The notes: generated by a model from the sequence alone, not told the origin. 26,110 nucleotides of DNA from Chara braunii (GCA_003427395.1 BFEA01000008.1:4171719-4197828), one strand, 5' to 3'; numbered from the stretch's first letter, positions 18,136 through 26,110 are shown. A program made the numbers and translations.

Positions 18136-19719
18136 ATGGCCTCCGCAAAGAACACATCCACAAGCGCTGGACAATCTGCCCCCGGGGAGGGACGACCTGT
18201 ACAGCAACCTACTCCTCAGTATATGCACGCAAAGGGAGCACAATGGTTTTTGGACTTCGTTGTTCAAGGGGACCTTTTTGGGCCAGCTGTTTTCATGCGA
18301 CCCACTTGCGTTACAGACGTTGGGGGAGCAGTCAACGTTGTTCCTCTCGGTACCGTCGTTTCGTGCGTGAAGACTCCTGGAGGTTTGCTCAAGCTGCACA
18401 CTAACGGCATGTACGACGAGTGCAGACTGCCTATCAGAGGTGTTAAAGGTGTGCTGGTAACCATCAAGAGTTTCGCGGGGTACGACTCGAACATGCCGTT
18501 GTGCTCTCACTTCAAAGGCCTTTACAATGGCGGCAGCAAGAGTCCTCCATCGCCAGAGCAATATCTCGATCTCACGCGGATGGTGCCGAGAGAACGTCCG
18601 GTTCTTCCGCCAGAGCATGTTTTCCGGCTTCTGCCACCCCGTGAGGGGTCGTCCGACTTGGCTCAAGAAACTCCAAGTACGGCAGTGGGGCGCGGGAGTC
18701 CGATTCAAGACGCTGGGGGTTGGGTCAAGGGATGCAGTGTTCACACGCAGGTTGGCCCGGATGCTCCTAGGAACACGTCGGACTTGCATTCTCTGGGTAC
18801 AGGGACCCAACGGGTCGGTACTCCGAAACTTATCAAAGTCCGCTGTGGCGCCAACACGTATTCGCTTCGAGATGAGACGAGAAGAGATTCAAGCAGATCG
18901 GGGCTAGACGTTGGCGGGAATGAGGTTGAAGGGATGGGCGTTGTCCGCGAAATCTCTGGTGGGAAGCAGACTCCTTCGGAGAAGAAGAGCGAGCGACAGA
19001 GGATGGTGCGAGAGGAGGTGGCGGAAGGAACCCTCCGCATGAAGAGGATGGGAGGAAAACTGGAGGCGGTGATGGGCTGGGATGGAGGTGGCGACGGAGA
19101 ACATGCCTTGGGAAAGAGGCCGACGAAGGAAGAGGGTGGGACGGCAAGTAAGAAAGCGAGGAGGCCCGGCGGTTTGACCATCCGCGAAGGACAAGCCGCG
19201 GGTGGAGGAGATTCGGTTGATCCAGGCGCTGCGATCACGAGAGAACCTTCGGGGAAATCGAAACGGAAAGTGGCAGCTGAAGACGGCGATGGCGAGAAGA
19301 AAACTCGAAGGCGGAAGACTGCTGAGGCGGCGAGCGCTGGCGAAGGGCTTGTCAGTAAGGAGTACGACAAAGCGGCAGCGTTCTGGCTCGAATACGAGCG
19401 GAACGATGTCGGTGCAATCGTGGAGAAGGAGCTCCCTGTCCAACTGCTCATCGACCCCAAGAAGGTCTGCGAGATCCCGGCTTGGGAAAGATATTACAAC
19501 CACCGCAGTCTGAGTCGCGAAACTGTGGACGACATCAAGGGTACAATGCTGAGTCAATTCCGCGAGAAAAAAGGGAAGATCTGGACGAAAAACCCTCTGG
19601 TTTTGGCACCCATCTACAAGCCGATGATGCGTAAGCTGGAGAGAGATGACAGGGTTCACAAAGATGTCTTCAAGCCAGAGGACAAGGACAAGTACTACTA
19701 TTACTCTGTTGACGGATAA
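18136..19719 (+). CDS. ParB/sulfiredoxin-like domain protein, N-terminal part (527 codons to a premature TAA)
   Basis: Starts at an ATG in good context (ACAATGG). Residues about 25-165 form a hydrophobic/charged domain I do not recognise (QWFLDFVVQGDLFGP, PGGLLKLHTNG, GVKGVLVTIKSFAG). Residues about 170-405 are a disordered linker rich in Gly, Ser, Lys and Arg, with nuclear-localisation-like stretches (KSKRK, KKTRRRK near 375-400). Residues about 430-527 look like the start of a ParB/Srx fold: ELPVQLLIDPKKV, then NHRSLSRETVDDIKGTM, then NPLVLAPI, then YYYYSVDG. ParB-like domains continue with G(Q/E)H(R/T), and here the next codon is TAA (19717-19719), followed in frame by HTVAAVKELEG. The stop thus sits at the expected Gln, consistent with CAA to TAA. 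I infer a DNA-associated role. The gene is probably a pseudogene copy of a longer protein. Confidence 0.72.
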   Translation: MASAKNTSTSAGQSAPGEGRPVQQPTPQYMHAKGAQWFLDFVVQGDLFGPAVFMRPTCVTDVGGAVNVVPLGTVVSCVKTPGGLLKLHTNGMYDECRLPIRGVKGVLVTIKSFAGYDSNMPLCSHFKGLYNGGSKSPPSPEQYLDLTRMVPRERPVLPPEHVFRLLPPREGSSDLAQETPSTAVGRGSPIQDAGGWVKGCSVHTQVGPDAPRNTSDLHSLGTGTQRVGTPKLIKVRCGANTYSLRDETRRDSSRSGLDVGGNEVEGMGVVREISGGKQTPSEKKSERQRMVREEVAEGTLRMKRMGGKLEAVMGWDGGGDGEHALGKRPTKEEGGTASKKARRPGGLTIREGQAAGGGDSVDPGAAITREPSGKSKRKVAAEDGDGEKKTRRRKTAEAASAGEGLVSKEYDKAAAFWLEYERNDVGAIVEKELPVQLLIDPKKVCEIPAWERYYNHRSLSRETVDDIKGTMLSQFREKKGKIWTKNPLVLAPIYKPMMRKLERDDRVHKDVFKPEDKDKYYYYSVDG

Positions 19720-20661
19720 CACACCGTGGCTGCTGTGAAGGAGTTGGAGGGTGAGCCAATATTCAATTTGTGGAAGATGCACTCGTGGCCGGCGAGAGTA
19801 GTGTGGTTCTCTGACCGAGATTTCGCGGGGTATACGCAGGTCAGTCTCAACGAGAACACGAGACACAAGATGTCTAAGTAGCGATCGCAAAAGGCCGCGT
19901 TCTTGGACATGCGAGAGGCATGGGAGAATGAAGGAAGGTCGGTGGCCATTCAAGGGAACCCTTCCGGCAAGGAGGCTGAAAAACAAAAGTTCTTCGAACG
20001 GAGCTCACTGGACGTTGGCACAAAAAGATTCGTCGCTCGCCGACAAGGAGTATGTCGCAGCAGTTGGCAATGCATTGAGGCAGTGGATGCCGCTCGTGAC
20101 GGTCGGTGACGACGTTTTCCGCAAAGCCATGGAATTCTATGCGAAATGGGCGGAGAGGAAGTTGTTGGGCAGCGACGGCAAGACGCCATTGTCGAGGCCG
20201 GGCAAATACATGCCAGACAAATCTTCGGGTCTGCAAGAAATTTCGAAAATGGGCTCGAAAGCGGCGGCTGGTGAAACGAAGATGGGGTGGCTGGTCCGGG
20301 TCCCGTCGCCTACAATAAAAGAAAAAACGCAACAGACGACAAGTTTTTCGTGGTCGTGAAGGAGCCAGACATGTTCTGTTGGCATTGTCTCGCCGACATG
20401 ACCGATGCCGAGAAACTGTCGATCCTTGACGACATTCTCACGCTAAGGGGAGTGTTCGTGCAATCCGCGGGCGGCCATCTGAAGCGTCAGCACAAACCAG
20501 GAATTAAAGACATGGTCGCGACGAGGAAAGTGGACCTTGTGATGCTCCGTATGTTCCACTACATCTTGTTCCTTGAAACGAAGGAGGACGAACGTGTTTG
20601 GCGCCACGGGAGCCCTTTTTTTTGGACCGAGGGGAAGCTTCTGGAGGAGTATGGGCCGTAG
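19720..20661 (+). pseudogene. Continuation of the ParB-like protein, broken by a stop and two indels
   Basis: Same frame as the preceding ORF. HTVAAVKELEG, then WPARVVWFSDRDFAGYTQVS, then a TAG at 19879-19881 followed by readable RSQKAAFLDMREAW. At about 20000-20020 the readable protein moves one frame (SLADKEYVAAVGNALRQW, then DDVFRKAMEFYAKWAERKLL, TKMGWLVRV). It returns to the original frame near 20290-20325, close to a run of A (NATDDKFFVVVKEPDMFCW). It continues with LSILDDILTLRG, DLVMLRMFHYILF and ERVWRHG to a TAG at 20659-20661. Compensating shifts of opposite sign favour indels in a once-continuous gene rather than introns, although a small intron near 20.3 kb cannot be ruled out. The first part completes the ParB/Srx-like fold; the rest is unrecognised. 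Confidence 0.6.
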
Positions 20662-21980
20662 GGCCTCACGAAACAGGTGTGGGTCGAAATGCGAAAGCAT
20701 TTCCAGGGCGCGGTGGAGTACGTGAACACTTGCAAACGTACTCTTCCGCACGAGAAGGAGTCCCTCGACGACGCGAAGAAATTGTACGATGATGACAGGT
20801 TCCCTAAATCTTTCGAAAAGTCTGTCCATTCCATCTTCCGACGGACGAAAGAAGAAGTTCGAGACACGATCAGGGTCAGCGGGGATGTGAGGCACATCAA
20901 ATGGCCCGACCTCAACCGGGTGACCAGCCTTATTCCTTTCGCTTTCCCGCCTTCCCAAGCTCATAGTCATGTCACTGCGATCCGTGAGGTTGTGAGACAT
21001 TACGTGTGCAACCTATACGTCCTCGATTTGTGTGATCCCACACTCCTCACAGAGTGGCGAGAAGACGATTTCAGCAACTTGCAAGGTCTTCTACAAACAC
21101 TTTCGCCAACGCACTGAGCACTTGTGATTTTTTTCCCCTCTCGTTGGGATCTCAGTTTCTTGAAAGGCATGGCCAGGCTTAGCGTCCATCACGTGAGGAC
21201 AGGGAAGTCGGTACGTAATGCACAAAAGCAGGCCACTGTCCGGGAAGGCAATATGCTGGTTGAGGAGTGTGACCGCCTGTACGTGATTTTTAATGGCGAG
21301 AAGCTGGAAGACAACACATTCGCAGTCTACCCGGCCAGTAGCCCGACAAAGGCTTCCCGTGCTCATGGTCCAAGTCCGGCCAAACACACCGTGGCGGGCC
21401 TCTCGAAAGTTGTCTGTTCGTCGGACCCATCAGGACAGGTTGTGGCGTGTTTCGACGTGGCGGAAGAGGAAAGGTTCTCTCGTAGCATGTGGGAGGACGG
21501 CGGCGTGACAAGTTCTCAAGGACCTGCTTACGGGGAGATGGAGCGGAACCCGTCCCGTCTACTTGGTCTACTCGCAAACTTTTGCAAAGCTGGTCAAACT
21601 GTTTTTTTCTTTGGGAAGGCGCATGCATCTGTCGTGTGGGAACTCCTGCGCACTGGTCGGAACATCGTCGCGTTGGAGAAGGAGGCGAAGATGATCAATT
21701 ACCTTCACGAGTTCGTGAAGGCACGCGTTGCAGACACTCGCAATGCTTGCGAGCTTGGTCGCACCACCGGCGAACAAAACTGGGATCCCAAACGTGACAT
21801 GTATTGGAAATTGTCGGGGAAGAAAATGACGGACGTTTGGGACTTCCTTTTCGGACCCGGACCGCCTGGTCTGACCGACCTCGAATACAGTCAATGGAGA
21901 AACCTGGTGTTCGCTGTGCTCAATGGGTGCCACGGTGCGCACCCAGGGAGTCTGTCTCACACTTCCTCAGAAGGCTGGAG
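20662..21980 (+). pseudogene. Degenerate N4/N6 DNA methyltransferase-like region
   Basis: In frame with 18136-20661. After an alpha-helical stretch (VWVEMRKHFQGAVEYVN) comes NLYVLDLCDPTLLTEWRED, then LLQTLSP, then TGA (21115-21117), then LVIFFPSRWDLSFLKGM. This order resembles motif IV and the following strand of beta-class amino-methyltransferases (DPPY, W, then a hydrophobic strand), with DPPY replaced by DLCDP. Further on, NPSRLLGLLANFCKAGQ then TVFFFGKAHASVVWELLRTG then RNIVALEKE matches the permuted SAM-binding motif I (usually D-x-F-x-G-x-G, then GR and an acidic residue). The Asp is lost and G-x-G is reduced to GKA. Family assignment is inferred from order and pattern. If right, catalysis is doubtful even without the stop. 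A frame change to the next segment lies near 21940-21990. Confidence 0.5.
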
Positions 21981-22895
21981 CACGTTTACTTCACGCTGGC
22001 CGAACCGCTCACTCTTGAAAACTACAAGTCACAGTTTGACGAGGAGGACCCTTTCGACGCTCACGACATGGAGGAGCTGAGCGACTCCGAAACCTTCGAT
22101 TTCGAGTCCATGCCACTTCCTAGGGTGGTTAGACAGGTTGGTGATGAAGAGGAAGGTGTCCCTCAGAGATATAGCACGTCCCCTGCCGGTTTGAAGCGTG
22201 TGTTTCGGGGCGAACCAGTCGACAACCAATCGTCTGATGACGGGGAGGAAGAGAGAGACTATGATCACGAACCTTGTGACAGGCTCCCTGTGGACCATGA
22301 CACCTGGCAGAATGACAGACTCTACTTCTTCGGCAAGCATCGCCGGTTCACGTCGGGGGATGTCTGGGGACACAACGTCATCTGGCACTCGAGGATATTC
22401 CAACCTGCTGTGAGGAATGGAATATGGGTCATGGCAATAAAGGAGGTCGATGGCAAGTGGAGTGGACTGAAGAGACTGGGAGCGGGTGCATTTAAGAGAA
22501 AGGCAAGAACTGCTCTGGTGGAGCATTTGAGTCTCATGAACCCCGAGAGGAACGATCAGGACGTCGATGCGTATGCAGAACAAAAGCTACATGAGTTGTA
22601 CGCCAACACTATGTTGGAGTTTCGAGCGCCTTTCTACGCACTCGAAATGGCACCGTCTCGTGGCATTGACTGGCGCATGCCGCAACCTCCGCCGGCCGGT
22701 CAGCATCCGGGAGGGGGTGGTGGAGGAGACGAAGGAGACGGCGGAGGTGGCGGAGGAGACGGCTCACAGTTTGCCGGAAAGGGGACGGGCGAGACATCAT
22801 CGGTTGAGAAGGCGTCCGGCGGAAGGGGGTCGGGCGGAAAGGGGTCGGGCGGGAAGGGGTCGGGCGGAAAGCGTAGAACGTCCGGAAGTCCCTAG
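21960..22895 (+). CDS. Acidic/Gly-rich segment of the same long gene (frame-shifted)
   Basis: Follows the methyltransferase-like part in another frame: VYFTLAEPLTLENYK, then a strongly acidic stretch (EEDPFDAHDMEELSDSETFD). Next is an unrecognised globular-looking part (RLYFFGKHRRFTSGDVWG, IWVMAIKEVDGKWSG, AYAEQKLHELYANTMLEF). Last is a Gly-rich tail containing SGGKG units encoded by a 15-bp tandem repeat (about 22809-22875). The TAG at 22893-22895 ends this piece, but the same frame then stays open for another 278 codons. No start codon is implied; it is an internal part or exon of the long gene. Function unknown. Confidence 0.5.
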   Translation, partial: HFLRRLEHVYFTLAEPLTLENYKSQFDEEDPFDAHDMEELSDSETFDFESMPLPRVVRQVGDEEEGVPQRYSTSPAGLKRVFRGEPVDNQSSDDGEEERDYDHEPCDRLPVDHDTWQNDRLYFFGKHRRFTSGDVWGHNVIWHSRIFQPAVRNGIWVMAIKEVDGKWSGLKRLGAGAFKRKARTALVEHLSLMNPERNDQDVDAYAEQKLHELYANTMLEFRAPFYALEMAPSRGIDWRMPQPPPAGQHPGGGGGGDEGDGGGGGGDGSQFAGKGTGETSSVEKASGGRGSGGKGSGGKGSGGKRRTSGSP

Positions 22896-24369
22896 TATTT
22901 GGAAACTGACCCCCACTGCGTAGGGAGTCGAGATTCCGACATGCGAAACGAGGCCACTCTGACGTTTGATCAAGTGCGAGTAGATTCGCACTTGTCTGCG
23001 AAGAGTTTGTTTCCCGTTGCCCAGGAGAGTTCATCCCCCCGTGTGCAGCAGAGGTCTCCTGTGCTCAACACCTTGCTCCTGAAAGAGGGCGCGTCTTCGT
23101 TTTGCCTGGAGGGCGGGATGCCTGCATTGCGAAGGAGCGAAGGTGCGACCTCCGGTTCCCTCGGCTCGGGCGACCGCCACAAACTGCAAATACATTCGGA
23201 TTTGTTGCCGTCGCCCTACACCATAAGTGCTCCTCACGCAACAGTTCCGCAGGGCCAAGAAAATGTGACGTCCTGGCCCCCGCATCTTCAGTTGGACACA
23301 GGGTTACCCTGCTCGCCTCCTTTCTCATGTGTTGAGACTCGAGACTGGTGGTTTCGCGACGTGCTAGAGGGGCCCGCTCCAGGAGTGTTGGAGACCGAGG
23401 GTAGCGGGAACGAACGTCACACTCCTGGGGAAGACGAGCACTCTCCGGGAATGCGTGCTGTACATCGGGAAGAGGAGACTGAACGCTGGCAGTCTCGCAA
23501 AGTGTTGGAGACCGGGGGTAGCGAGTGTAAACGTCATGCTTCGGAGGGTGCGTCCGTGGACACTTACAGCGAGAGTGCAGGAGCTCCGGGGGAAACGCAT
23601 GTTGTACAGTGGGGAGAGGAGACTCGACATGGGCCGGCTCGTAAAGACGTGAAGTGGCTCCACGCACAAGCGATGGTGATCGGGACGTCCGAAGAGGTTC
23701 TGCACACTCGCTCGGCTGTGGCCACGACGTGAGAGGGTGTCGTTAAGGGAGGTAAGTGGACGTCCGTGCAAGATCCCGTTCTGGGCGACGATGAAGACGA
23801 AGAAGAACCCGCGAAGGAAGCTCGGGTTCATGGCGATGAGAAAGGTGGAGAAACCGTGGTGGAAGGCGGTAAGGTGACTGTCGACATCCGGACGGATCCA
23901 CAGCGGAAAGATGGTGATTCTTCACCCACCCGTTGCGGTGAAGAACAGGGTGGTCGAGTGTCTGTCCTGAGCACCGCTCGGGGAATGGTGCTTCACAAAG
24001 CCATAGAGTTGGGTGACGACTCGGCAGCCACCGAGCTTGTTAGCGACTCAGGCGTGGCCGAGTTGCAGAACGTTGAATCCTCCGTGGAAGGTGGTGAGGT
24101 GGCCATCAGTATCAAGATGGATCCAGAGCGGAAAGATCATGATTCTCCGTCCACCCGTTGCGGTGCCGAACAGGGTGATCGAGCATCTGTCCTTAGTACC
24201 GGTCGGGAAATAGTGCTTCATGAACCCATCGACTTGCCAAGCGACTCAGCTGCCACCGAGCTGGTTAGCGACACATCCGTGGCCGAGGTCCACAACCTCG
24301 AATCGTCCGTGGACGTTGGCGCACTGGCGCGACAGGAGGGCGAGTTTCCTCAAAGGCCTCCCGAGCACG
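22896..24369 (+). CDS. Low-complexity repeated segment of the long gene, up to a predicted splice donor
   Basis: Same frame as 21960-22895, interrupted by a TGA at 23730-23732. It is Glu/Ser/Gly-rich and lacks a recognisable domain. A palindromic-word copy sits in it at 22972-22993. A 117-bp (39-codon) repeat starts at 23385 and 23502 (GTGTTGGAGACCG-GGGTAGCG). A 225-bp (75-codon) repeat has matching GGATCCA at 23894 and 24119, giving two copies of DP(Q/E)RKD-DS-(S)TRCG and DSAATELVSD and the start of a third. Both repeat periods are multiples of three, so the frame is kept, which hints at past selection for coding. It ends at CACG|GTAAGA, a strong splice donor. Function unknown; likely a spacer. 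Confidence 0.45.
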
Positions 24370-24512
24370 GTAAGATTTGTGAATAGGACCACTCGCATAT
24401 CTGTCACTGGCCAGCTCGGTGTTTGTCCAAATTGATGTCATGGGCTAATGTACCTGTTACCACTAGTTAAAAAAAAGTTTGTGGATTGTGGGTTGTTTTC
24501 TATGTTCTACAG
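24370..24512 (+). other. Predicted 143-bp GT-AG intron
   Basis: Donor GTAAGA at 24370-24375 and acceptor TTTTCTATGTTCTACAG ending at 24512. Splicing joins CAC G with GT GTG AGG, moving from the frame of the upstream ORF into that of the downstream ORF without a stop. Intron length 143 bp and the T-rich 3' end are normal for plants and algae. Confidence 0.6.
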
Positions 24513-24877
24513 GTGTGAGGTTGTTAATGTCCCTACCCATGAAGCCTTTAAAAGCCGTGCGCGAGAAACGTCTTTCAAGGAGGTCATTGGCCGCTTCACC
24601 GAAGAAGTCGTCAAGTGTAGGGTTGTTTAAAAGGGTCCAGATGCCTCGCCTTTCCCAGAGAGCTGTCAGAGTTCTGAAGGCTTGTGGAATAGACAAGGAG
24701 GAAGGTCTGCGGAAACATTTGGTTGCGTCTATTGAGAGCGTTACTGCTTTGTCTGACGGGTCTGATGACGATGGCAAACGGGGTGTCTTGAAAGACCCGT
24801 GTCCTAAGTACATCGCGAAGGACACATTCAACAAGCGGGGATACAACTTTTCTGGGAAAAGGGCAGACAGTTCTTAG
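24513..24877 (+). CDS. Basic exon segment after the intron
   Basis: Continuation of the long gene after the predicted splice: VRLLMSLPMKPLKAVREKRLS, a basic Ser-rich stretch (RRSLAASPKKSSS), then RLSQRAVRVLKACGIDKEEG, an acidic patch (DGSDDDGKR) and KYIAKDTFNKRGYNFSG. It ends at TAG 24875-24877. The Ulp1-like frame begins shortly after in the same frame, so the stop is either a mutation or inside a short frame-preserving intron ending near GTTTGTGCAG (24936). The segment has no recognised domain; the basic stretch could be a nuclear localisation signal. Confidence 0.45.
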
Positions 24878-24913
24878 CCATTCCACCACGGGGTTTGTGT
24901 TCACTCCTCACAC

Positions 24914-25662
24914 TTGTTCGTGGGTGTTTGTGCAGCAGGGGCTACATCATGTTTTCGCGTTCCGTTGCCTACTGAGGAGCGTAGCGCTACGGACTTGAGA
25001 ATGTTGCGGAACGTCAGTGGAGATTACAGCAACGGCCACGAGGTGGTGTGCGCGGTTCGCAAAGGGGTCAGTTCAATTCCGTTGAGCAGAAAAAGTCTTC
25101 AAACTCTTGTTCAGGGGGAATGGCTTTCCGACGAGGTGGTGGAGTCGTACTTGGCCTTGCTTGCCAACGCTGCGTTGCCTGGGTGTCCCTCTCTTTACAT
25201 TTTCAGTCTATTTTTTTATACCAAGCTCGTCCGTGATGGCTATCAGCATCATAGGGTTGCGAGATGGACAAAAGATGTGGATATTTTTTCGCACGAGATG
25301 GTCTTGATTCCTGTCCATAAACATGGAGTGCATTGGACCCTATTGTGTCTCCGAGAACAACGGCTGGAGTATTACGACTTCCTAGTACAAGACGATGGCG
25401 GTTTTTCTTCCGATGTGATTGCGAACTTCACGCAATACCTCCGTGACGAAGAAGTTTGACATTATGGTCCAAAAACGAAGGTGGATCTCCAAGAGCTCAA
25501 GGTGGTTGTTCGTGGTGTCCCTCAACAATCGGACGGGTCGAGCTGCGGTGTTTTCATGCTCGCCTTCGCTTCATTTCTTGCACGCGGCTGTCCGCCACCC
25601 AAAGCGGCATTCCAAACATCCGGCTGAGGATTGCGGTGGACATACTCCAAGGCGCTGAGTGA
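24914..25662 (+). pseudogene. Ulp1-type SUMO-protease domain (C48-like), one stop and one frameshift
   Basis: Classic Ulp1 order: GEWLSDEVVESYLALL, then RWTKDVDIFSHEMVLIPVH, HGVHWTLLCL (catalytic His), EYYDFLVQDDG (Asp), then PQQSDGSSCGVFMLAF (oxyanion Gln and catalytic Cys). The C-terminal helix RLRIAVDILQGAE leads to a TGA at 25660-25662, probably the natural end. A TGA at 25457-25459 falls in frame between the Asp and Gln motifs. A one-base shift lies in CCGCCACCC near 25590-25605, because the C-terminal helix is in another frame. Ulp1/Eulp1 domains are known as fusions or neighbours of transposases in several plant and algal DNA transposon groups. Here it is the C-terminal part of the long plus-strand gene. 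All four catalytic positions are kept, so the damage may be recent. Confidence 0.85.
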
Positions 25663-26110
25663 TACCACTGTTGTAAAAATACGCGTAGTTTTTTTTTTGA
25701 AATGCCATAAGCAGAAGTGCGAATCTGTTCCCAATTGATCTAGCAGTCAGCCGGTTCGAGTTGTGCTGTTGTTCTCATGAGGTGCCGGATTGCAGTGGAC
25801 GTTTTGGTCAAGTACAGGCTTAGGTGTCGATGTGAATATCCCAGCCTCGTGCTCTATCAATTTTTTAAGGGTTCTTCATTTCATGGAACCTGTCATCTTT
25901 ACTCGTAGGACTTTCGACAGTGTCGTGCTTCCTTTGTTTGTTTTCAGGTTGTTCTTGTTGCTTACCGCGCAACATCAGCTAGAGGGTAGCAGTGAACGCT
26001 TACGTGAAAAGGAAACTTAGATGCCGATGTAAATATCCCAGCCACGTGGTGCAGTTCCTTTTAAGTAGACGTTTACATATTGGATGTGAATATGCCAACT
26101 TTGTGCTCCT
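25663..26110. repeat. 3' flank with GATGTGAATATCCCAGC repeats
   Basis: After the Ulp1 stop come a run of T (25690-25698) and one palindromic-word copy (AAGTGCGAATCTGTTCCCAA from 25715). Three direct copies of a roughly 28-bp box follow (CGATGTGAATATCCCAGC-CGTG): about 25828, 26025 and 26082, the last diverged (GGATGTGAATATGCCAAC) and cut by the window end. CTTAGGTGTCGATG and CTTAGATGCCGATG precede the first two. They may mark the end of a mobile element. Confidence 0.7.

Noticed and set aside
18904-19986. 360-codon minus-strand ORF rich in Ser, Pro and Arg
   Set aside because: Antisense shadow of the GC-rich linker and ParB-like region; composition is what the complement of Lys/Glu/Gly codons gives.
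21086-21155. Possible short intron removing the TGA at 21115
   Set aside because: Using GT at 21086 and AG at 21155 leads directly into a new stop, and the sequence on both sides of the TGA reads well in one frame; a nonsense mutation is simpler.
1-26110. tRNA or rRNA genes
   Set aside because: I saw no cloverleaf-like A/B box pairs or rRNA cores by eye; a tRNAscan-type search would be needed to exclude a divergent tRNA.

Overview
The window reads as a repeat-rich stretch of a eukaryotic nuclear genome, most likely from the plant lineage. Long genes are split by an apparent GT-AG intron (24370-24512). Simple-sequence tracts (GA at the left edge, AT around 17.1-17.3 kb) and minisatellites are abundant, there are no bacterial operons or ribosome binding sites, and a 20-bp palindromic word recurs across the whole window. 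A charophyte alga such as Chara fits the general style, but that is only my impression. Three N bases (10038, 16250, 16847) mark unresolved positions.

Left part (1-10 kb): two small gene families that I do not recognise lie mostly on the minus strand. Family A has three tandem members (1095-2102 intact, 2317-3321 broken by two stop codons, 3663-4568 intact). Family B has two members (7597-8495 and 9023-9916), both damaged, ending in a C-x-C-P-Y-C-x2-G-H motif. A further unknown ORF is at 6858-7382. Between them lie short tandem duplications and palindromic repeats.

Middle part (10-13.4 kb): a decayed DNA-transposon gene on the minus strand. Its DDE/RNase H-like core is of the type seen in plant and oomycete DUF7869 proteins: DGMDQ, then DNC...NKN, then GHTHxDID. 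Four in-frame stops and at least one frameshift interrupt it. An upstream ORF (12467-13351) carries three VDTDF repeats.

Repeat desert (13.4-18.1 kb): a 96-bp satellite-like array, a GATGGCGCA-type minisatellite, a 55-bp duplication just upstream of a good TATA box, AT microsatellites, and an array of GAGTTAGTTCNNACTT words directly upstream of the next gene.

Right part (18136-25662, plus strand): the most interesting region. What looks like one very long gene encodes, in order, an unknown N-terminal domain, a basic nuclear-localisation-like linker, a ParB/sulfiredoxin-like domain, a region resembling a permuted N4/N6 DNA methyltransferase with eroded SAM and catalytic motifs, acidic and Gly-rich linkers, tandemly repeated low-complexity segments, and a C-terminal Ulp1-type cysteine protease with its H-D-Q-C residues still visible. 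About a dozen stops and frameshifts interrupt it, so this copy is probably dead. The architecture suggests an uncharacterised mobile-element protein that pairs a prokaryote-type ParB plus methylase module with a eukaryotic-type SUMO-protease domain.
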